64,000 nt of DNA from Haloechinothrix aidingensis (lineage in GTDB: Bacteria; Actinomycetota; Actinomycetes; Mycobacteriales; Pseudonocardiaceae): positions 186,001 through 250,000 of the forward strand of contig NZ_JACCKD010000001.1 in assembly GCF_013450155.1 (NCBI RefSeq), read 5' to 3'. The translations under genes and the position numbers were made by a program. This document shows, in pieces, positions 60,201-64,000 of the stretch. How positions within the stretch are numbered: the first letter of the stretch is position 1; every line of letters begins with the position of its first letter. Under the pieces are notes generated by a model that worked only from the letters and a program-made list of their open reading frames with translations, had not been told where the DNA came from and searched no databases.

Positions 60201-62978
60201 CTCCTCCTCCGTCAGCCGTTCCGTGGCCCGCGTGTCCGGCTCGGCTCCCCGTACCTCCCCTGCGTCGGCCCAGCCTTCCCTGTTCTCGCAGGGGCTGGCG
60301 ACGAACTCGGGTACGGCGTCGACGTCCAGCGGGCGGTAGGGCCGGTCGGCGAACCACGGTTCGAGGTCGGCTCCCGCGCACGCCGCGAGCAGGGCTGTGA
60401 CGAAGGCGTGCCGTCCGGTGGCGCCGCCGCAGTCCATGCTGACCGCGGGAACCGCGGTGTTCGACTCGGCCAACCCGGCGAGTGCGGTTCCGGGGCCGGC
60501 CTCGACGAGCAGGTCACAACGCCCGGCAAGGTTCGTGACCGCGTCCGCGAACAGTACGGGGCTGGTCAGCTGCGCGACGAGCCGCTCGCGGAGCTCGTCC
60601 GGCCACGCCTCGCACGGCCGGCCGGTGATCGTGGACACGACCGGCGCGCCGGGGCGGTGCAGCGGGACTTCGGCGAGCGCGTCCCGCATGGACCGTGTCA
60701 CCGGGAGCATCGCCGCGCTGTGGAACCCGTGTGACACGGCGAGCTTGCTCGCCGGGACACCGGCGCCGGCTGCGCGCTCGACGATGCGGTCGATCTCGGT
60801 GACCGTGCCGGAGACGACGATCCGGTCCGGCGCGTTGTAGGCGGCGATCACCGCGCCGGTGTCCCGGATCAGCTCCTCGACGCGATCGGCCGTGGCGGCG
60901 ACGCCGGCCATGGTCGTGTCGCCCGCGCCGAGCCTGGCCATCAGCCGCCCCCGTACGCGCGCCAGCTCGAGTGCCTGTGTGGCGGTGCACGACCCGGCCC
61001 AGTGCAGCGCGGTGATCTCGCCGAGGCTGTGCCCGGCGGCGGCTACTCCGGTGCATCCCAGCTCGCCGAGCCAGGCAAGGGCCGCGAGGGACTGGCGCAG
61101 GATGGCGGGCTGAGCGATCTCGGTGTCCGCCGATACCTGCCGTTCGACCAGGTCGGCGGGCGGATCCGGAACGTCGAGGTGGCGCGCCCACCACGGCAGC
61201 GCCCACCGGACCGGGGCAGCCTGCCCGGGAAAGAGCAGTCCGACCCGGGCGGGACCGGCCGAGCCGAGCGCGTAACCGACATTCCGGTCGAACCGGGGGC
61301 TGCCGTCCCATCCGTCGGTAGCGGCAGCTGCGGTGTGGGCCGCGGCCGCCAGCTCGTCCGGGGTGCGCGCCACCAGCGCCGCGCGCCACGGGCGGGACCC
61401 CCGGCGCTCGTGCCAGGCTGTCGCGGCGATGTCGGTGACCTCTGCGGTGCTGAGGTCCGTCGCGGAGCGGGCCAGCCGCGTGAGCTGGTCGGCGAGCTCT
61501 CCGGGGCCGTCGGCTCCGAGGTAGACGATCTCGTGTGGCCCGGCGCGGTCCGACCAGCGCCGGGTCGCGGAGGGAAGCACCCGCGGCGCGGGTCCGGTGC
61601 CTTCGAGGACGATGTGCACGTTGATGCCACCGAACCCCATGGACGAGACCCCGGCGCGGGGCGTTTCCTCGCGCCACGGCTCGGGGGCGTCGAGGACGCG
61701 CAGGGGAACGTCGTTCCCGCTGCCGTCTCGAAGCAGATCCACCGGCTGCTCGCAGCCGGTGATCGGTGGAAGCACCCGGTTGTGCGTGGCCATCGCCGCC
61801 TTGATCAGGCCCGCGACGCCCGCGGCGGCCTTGGTGTGGCCGATGTTGGCCTTGATCGACCCCACTGCCGCGGGCGATGCCGTGTGGCCGCGCGCCGAGA
61901 TCAGCGCCTCCAGCTCGACCGCGTCGCCGATCGCCGTTCCGGTTCCGTGCCCCTCGATCAACTGGGCCTGACAGGGTTGCAGCCCTGCCGAGCGGTAGGC
62001 GCGGCGCAGGGCGAGTACCTGACCGCGCTGTTCCGGACGGGTCAGGCCTCCTGCACCGTCCGACGAGGACGCCCAGCCGACGATGTGCGCGTAGCTGCGC
62101 AGGCCGCGCCGTTCGGCGTCCTCGGCGCGCATGAGAGCGATCACGCCGCAGCCCTCGCCCGGCAGGAACCCGGTCGGCTGGGCGTCGTAGACCCGCATGT
62201 CGGCCCCGGCGAGCGCGCCGAGCCGGGAGAAGCCCACCAGTTCGAGCGGGTCGAGTGACATGTCGACGCCGCCCGCGAGTACGAAGTCGCACTCCCCCGA
62301 GACGAGAGCACGCGATGCCGTCATCACCGCGAGCAGGCTCGACGAGCAGGCACCGTCCACGGTGTAGCCGGTGCCGTTGAAGTCGAAGTAGTTGCAGATG
62401 CGGCCCGCGATGGTGTTGGCGAGGGACCCGGCGAGCGTCTCGTCCCCCGGTTCGGGGAAGGGCTGCTTGACCAGGCCTTCGAGCCTGCTCAACACATCAT
62501 GGGACAGCTCCGTGGACGCTCCCGCTTCCTGCAACGCGGTCGCTGCCGCATCGGCGAGGAACGGCCAGCGCAGCCGGAGCATGCTCGCGCGGCTGAACTC
62601 GCCTGCGAGCGAGTTGCCGAGGACCACGCCTGCCGTACTCCGGTCGATGCCGTCGCCGCCCGCGAACCCGGCGTCGGCGAGGGCCGCGGCCGCCGTCTCC
62701 AGGGCGAGCCAGTGTGTCTGGTCGGCGGCCCGATACAGCGGACCGGGCACGCCGAACCGTGCCCGGTCGAAGGTCCAGTCGCGCAGCACGGCCGCGTGGG
62801 TCGCGTAGCTGTGGTCCGGCTCGCCGGGCCCGGCGCGGTAGGCGGCAGGCAACCGGCGTTCCGGGATGCGGCGGAATGCCCGCCGCTTTCCCAGCACCGT
62901 CTGCCAGAGCTCGTCCGGCGTCGTCGCGTCGGGATACCGGCATGCCATGCCCACGATGGCGATCCGGTTCGCGCTCAC
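57285..62978 (-). CDS. Iterative type I enediyne polyketide synthase (PKSE)
   Basis: 1897 residues from a GTG at 62978 that overlaps the UnbU-like stop (GTGA). Domains: KS about 5-440 with Cys211 (DGACSSS), His344 (EGHGTGT) and His381 (NIGHTK); AT about 520-850 with Ser651 (GHSLGE) and GFHS; ACP about 935-1000 with Ser967 (DLHMTSLQV); KR about 1190-1400 with VTGGVRGI and Tyr1334 (AEYCIAND); DH about 1440-1700 with His1464 (DPYLDDHRIDGVPVLP); and a C-terminal PPTase-like region about 1750-1897. This KS-AT-ACP-KR-DH-PPT order is peculiar to enediyne PKSs, which build the linear polyene precursor. Gly1793 stands where the PPTase metal-binding Asp is expected. Confidence 0.93.
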   Translation of the reverse strand: MSANRIAIVGMACRYPDATTPDELWQTVLGKRRAFRRIPERRLPAAYRAGPGEPDHSYATHAAVLRDWTFDRARFGVPGPLYRAADQTHWLALETAAAALADAGFAGGDGIDRSTAGVVLGNSLAGEFSRASMLRLRWPFLADAAATALQEAGASTELSHDVLSRLEGLVKQPFPEPGDETLAGSLANTIAGRICNYFDFNGTGYTVDGACSSSLLAVMTASRALVSGECDFVLAGGVDMSLDPLELVGFSRLGALAGADMRVYDAQPTGFLPGEGCGVIALMRAEDAERRGLRSYAHIVGWASSSDGAGGLTRPEQRGQVLALRRAYRSAGLQPCQAQLIEGHGTGTAIGDAVELEALISARGHTASPAAVGSIKANIGHTKAAAGVAGLIKAAMATHNRVLPPITGCEQPVDLLRDGSGNDVPLRVLDAPEPWREETPRAGVSSMGFGGINVHIVLEGTGPAPRVLPSATRRWSDRAGPHEIVYLGADGPGELADQLTRLARSATDLSTAEVTDIAATAWHERRGSRPWRAALVARTPDELAAAAHTAAAATDGWDGSPRFDRNVGYALGSAGPARVGLLFPGQAAPVRWALPWWARHLDVPDPPADLVERQVSADTEIAQPAILRQSLAALAWLGELGCTGVAAAGHSLGEITALHWAGSCTATQALELARVRGRLMARLGAGDTTMAGVAATADRVEELIRDTGAVIAAYNAPDRIVVSGTVTEIDRIVERAAGAGVPASKLAVSHGFHSAAMLPVTRSMRDALAEVPLHRPGAPVVSTITGRPCEAWPDELRERLVAQLTSPVLFADAVTNLAGRCDLLVEAGPGTALAGLAESNTAVPAVSMDCGGATGRHAFVTALLAACAGADLEPWFADRPYRPLDVDAVPEFVASPCENREGWADAGEVRGAEPDTRATERLTEEEPAATGEDARAALTSHLATLLELPTHALSPSSSLLRDLHMTSLQVVEAVATVARAQGKQPPGAPLSLSDATLAEAAAVIDDLPETHPAGEEGVPGVPGVRGWVRQLASPWVPFTAPQHERTESPAVRWHVHAPAGHWSHELAGEGDAQADGFAVALPARTTRTEIAELLGEISGRDPAHLLVLHDGHPAAAGLARSVASELDRCRVTVLAVPDLSRRIPPGELAGIHGDRYLELRARDDGPIERRTAVARPVGEVEPSTVELDGVCLVTGGVRGITAYAAAGLAEHTGCTPVFLGRSPQDDPEVTDALRDLRGRVPAHYISCDVTDESSVAAMVAAAREYGAIRGLVHGAGLNEPRTLGGVTPESFARTLRPKVDGLRVLLDALGDELRLLVGFGSIIGRQGLAGQAEYCIANDWMRNEIEDWARAHPGCRAHHVEWSVWSGMGMGVRLGVLDNLRGQGVEPIEPRQGVRVLLDLLADRAAPTTVLVTSRFPATATLRVEGPAPPALRFAEYARAHVPGIEAITESELSPGTDPYLDDHRIDGVPVLPAVIAMEAMAQTAVLVSGPRTAWSMTGLEFHSPLTLNDSGRRAVQVAALAERHGIDTAVRDDSDGFGTDRFTGSVADAPDQPAHVARADPPEDPERQEHDLYGGVLFHGGRFRRLLRYDALSAFRVSAWIRAGQRERWFSEFHGNELLLGDPATHDATLHALLACVPHRRALPVGVDRVTIWRVPEGPLRVAAVERSHSAADYVFDADLADPDGAVVARWQGLRLRAVTAPEYQEELPGQLLGPWLTRRLIECDIADGVELVTVPGTPQDGAAATVAERITGARACHDPTGELHVTGYHASTSHASGRLLLALAPGPVGVGWEALADTLPANRPPLPDTGDLRTAEALCEKLGEEPALTMTRVSTAREALGKLGVEQDEALRVDQVTEDGIAVLRAGGVQVATAKVRVREAGSLAVIAVALPSGG

Positions 62979-64000
62979 AGCCTGCCTCCCCGCGATCCCG
63001 GTGCTGCGGGGGCCGTGGCGCGCGCCGTAGCAGGGGTGAGGTGATGGGTCAGGCGCTCGCGGAACCCGGCGCCCAGCCGTCCCGACCTGGCTTCGGCGAC
63101 GAGGACGACTCCGCGCAGCGCGCAGGTGATCACGAGAGCGAAGAACAGGCCGAAGACCACCCCGTAGACGACCAGGATGCCGTAGATCGCGGCTGTGACG
63201 AGGCCGAAGACGACCTGGTTGCGCGTCTTTACCGGAGTCGTCCCCGGATCGGTGATCATGTAGTTCGTGTACAGGATGAACGCCACACCGGTCACCGGTA
63301 GTAGCGCGGCCGCCAGCGAGTGGTCGAGGATCAGCCAGCGCAGCACGGCCTGCGCGACGAACCCACCGGCCCAGGCCAGGATCAGGGGCAGCTTGCCGGT
63401 GAGCTTCGCGTTCAGCATCGTCCCCAGCATCAGGATGCCCAGCGGGACCAGCCAGTCGATCGCGCCGGTCACGTCGTTGGTGAAGTGGTAGGGCGGGGCG
63501 ATCCCTACCCAGGGGAACAGCACGAGCGTGATCGCGATCCCCGCGTTGGAGGGGTTGAGCACGTGTCGAAGCTTGCCGCGCAGCCTGACACGCACGGCGT
63601 ACTTGGTGGTGTTGGCCACCACGACGGCGAAGATGTACGGCCACATCGACGAGTTGCCGTAGAGCAGCATCGCGCACGCCAGGGCGGTGATGTGCGGGGG
63701 CAGCAGGAACACCATCAGGGCACCGCGCCCTCCCGCGTACTCCGGAGTCGCCTCCCGCGCCCAGCTGTCCAGCCATTCGAACAGCAACGCGGTGGCGTAG
63801 CTGACCAGGAGGGCGACGATCGGCGTGATGGGGGACTGCTCGAAGCCGAGTACCAGGTGTCCCACGACCGTGAACGCGGTGATGGACAGGGCGAAGCGGC
63901 GCAGCGCCTTGACCCTGGTGTCCACAGCGGGCTTGCGGCGCTGCTGTCCGTCCTGTCCGGAACCGCTCCCGTGCGAGACTCCGGAGGCGTCGGTGTTCGG
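62975..64000 (-). CDS. Enediyne biosynthesis membrane protein UnbU/E5-like (N-terminus probably beyond right edge)
   Basis: At least 316 residues; about eight to nine helices. Motifs: VKALRRFALSITAFTVVGHL, VLGFEQSPITPIVALLVSYA, EWLDSWAREATPEYAGGRG, FLLPPHITALACAMLLYGNS and VLNPSNAGIAITLVLFPWVG. These resemble the UnbU (SgcE5-type, RnfD-like) protein of the enediyne core, whose function is unknown. A GTG at 63925 could start it, but in-frame codons with strong third-position GC continue to the window edge (GSGSGQDGQQRRKPAVDTR), so the real start probably lies outside. Overlaps the PKS gene by 4 bp. Confidence 0.85.
   Translation of the reverse strand, partial: PNTDASGVSHGSGSGQDGQQRRKPAVDTRVKALRRFALSITAFTVVGHLVLGFEQSPITPIVALLVSYATALLFEWLDSWAREATPEYAGGRGALMVFLLPPHITALACAMLLYGNSSMWPYIFAVVVANTTKYAVRVRLRGKLRHVLNPSNAGIAITLVLFPWVGIAPPYHFTNDVTGAIDWLVPLGILMLGTMLNAKLTGKLPLILAWAGGFVAQAVLRWLILDHSLAAALLPVTGVAFILYTNYMITDPGTTPVKTRNQVVFGLVTAAIYGILVVYGVVFGLFFALVITCALRGVVLVAEARSGRLGAGFRERLTHHLTPATARATAPAAPGSRGGRL

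Noticed and set aside
57285-62978. PUFA synthase or ordinary modular PKS
   Set aside because: There is a single ACP rather than a tandem series, the KS-AT-ACP-KR-DH order ends in a PPTase-like domain, and the thioesterase and UnbU-like neighbours match the enediyne core.
63776-63925. PKS gene starting upstream, as a 2163-residue protein
   Set aside because: The extra 266 residues are an out-of-frame read through the UnbU-like gene. The KS domain begins directly after the GTG at 62978, which overlaps that gene's stop by 4 bp.

Overview
The window is high-GC actinobacterial DNA. Gene content points to a Pseudonocardiaceae-type actinomycete (inference): the fhaA-fhaB-pstP-rodA division/signalling block next to a tRNA-Leu gene, as in mycobacteria and relatives; DUF6474, DUF5926 and DUF4328 proteins; SigE-type ECF factors; and several apparently leaderless genes. 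Most of the window is chromosomal housekeeping sequence. The right end enters a natural-product locus.

Layout. 1-4057 (minus): rodA (cut by the edge), pstP, fhaB and fhaA, with tRNA-Leu(CAG) divergent at 4187. 4380-7571: a CapA-like lipoprotein and two adjacent HpcH/HpaI-type CoA-ester lyases. 8138-17129: small metabolic and regulatory genes (NAD(P)-binding protein, sugar-lactone oxidase, PLP aldolase/deaminase, HD hydrolase, TetR, a XRE-TPR regulator divergent from two small lineage-specific genes, phosphotransferase). 17271-20314: a copper-type operon (membrane protein, YcnI, CopC, CopD). 20373-28669: DUF6474, RecB-like nuclease, SDR, a stand-alone molybdopterin oxidoreductase, msrA and small membrane proteins, followed by tRNA-Gly(GCC). 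29065-36590: a sigma/anti-sigma fusion with a tyrosine-rich tail, a LytS-type kinase, an S49 peptidase and an acetate-type symporter. 36678-44748: rhodanese, DUF4328, DUF5926, a SigE-type sigma factor with a probable partner, ferritin under probable iron control, CPBP protein and BCCT transporter. 44795-47555: homogentisate dioxygenase divergent from an uncharacterised gene and an IclR regulator. 47580-56804: TMEM165-type exporter, lysS, envelope proteins, purine permease plus deaminase, Nudix and Sir2.

56872-64000 (minus, running off the right edge) holds three tightly coupled genes: a UnbU-type membrane protein, a 1897-residue KS-AT-ACP-KR-DH-(PPTase-like) iterative PKS and a hotdog thioesterase. 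This arrangement is diagnostic of the conserved enediyne antibiotic core. It is the most notable system here, and the rest of the cluster should lie to the right of the window.

Two families of palindromic elements are scattered between genes. One encodes the same C-terminal Ser-Arg-Arg-stop in three unrelated proteins. A 10-bp motif also recurs four times at an exact 22-bp period after the RecB-like nuclease gene.
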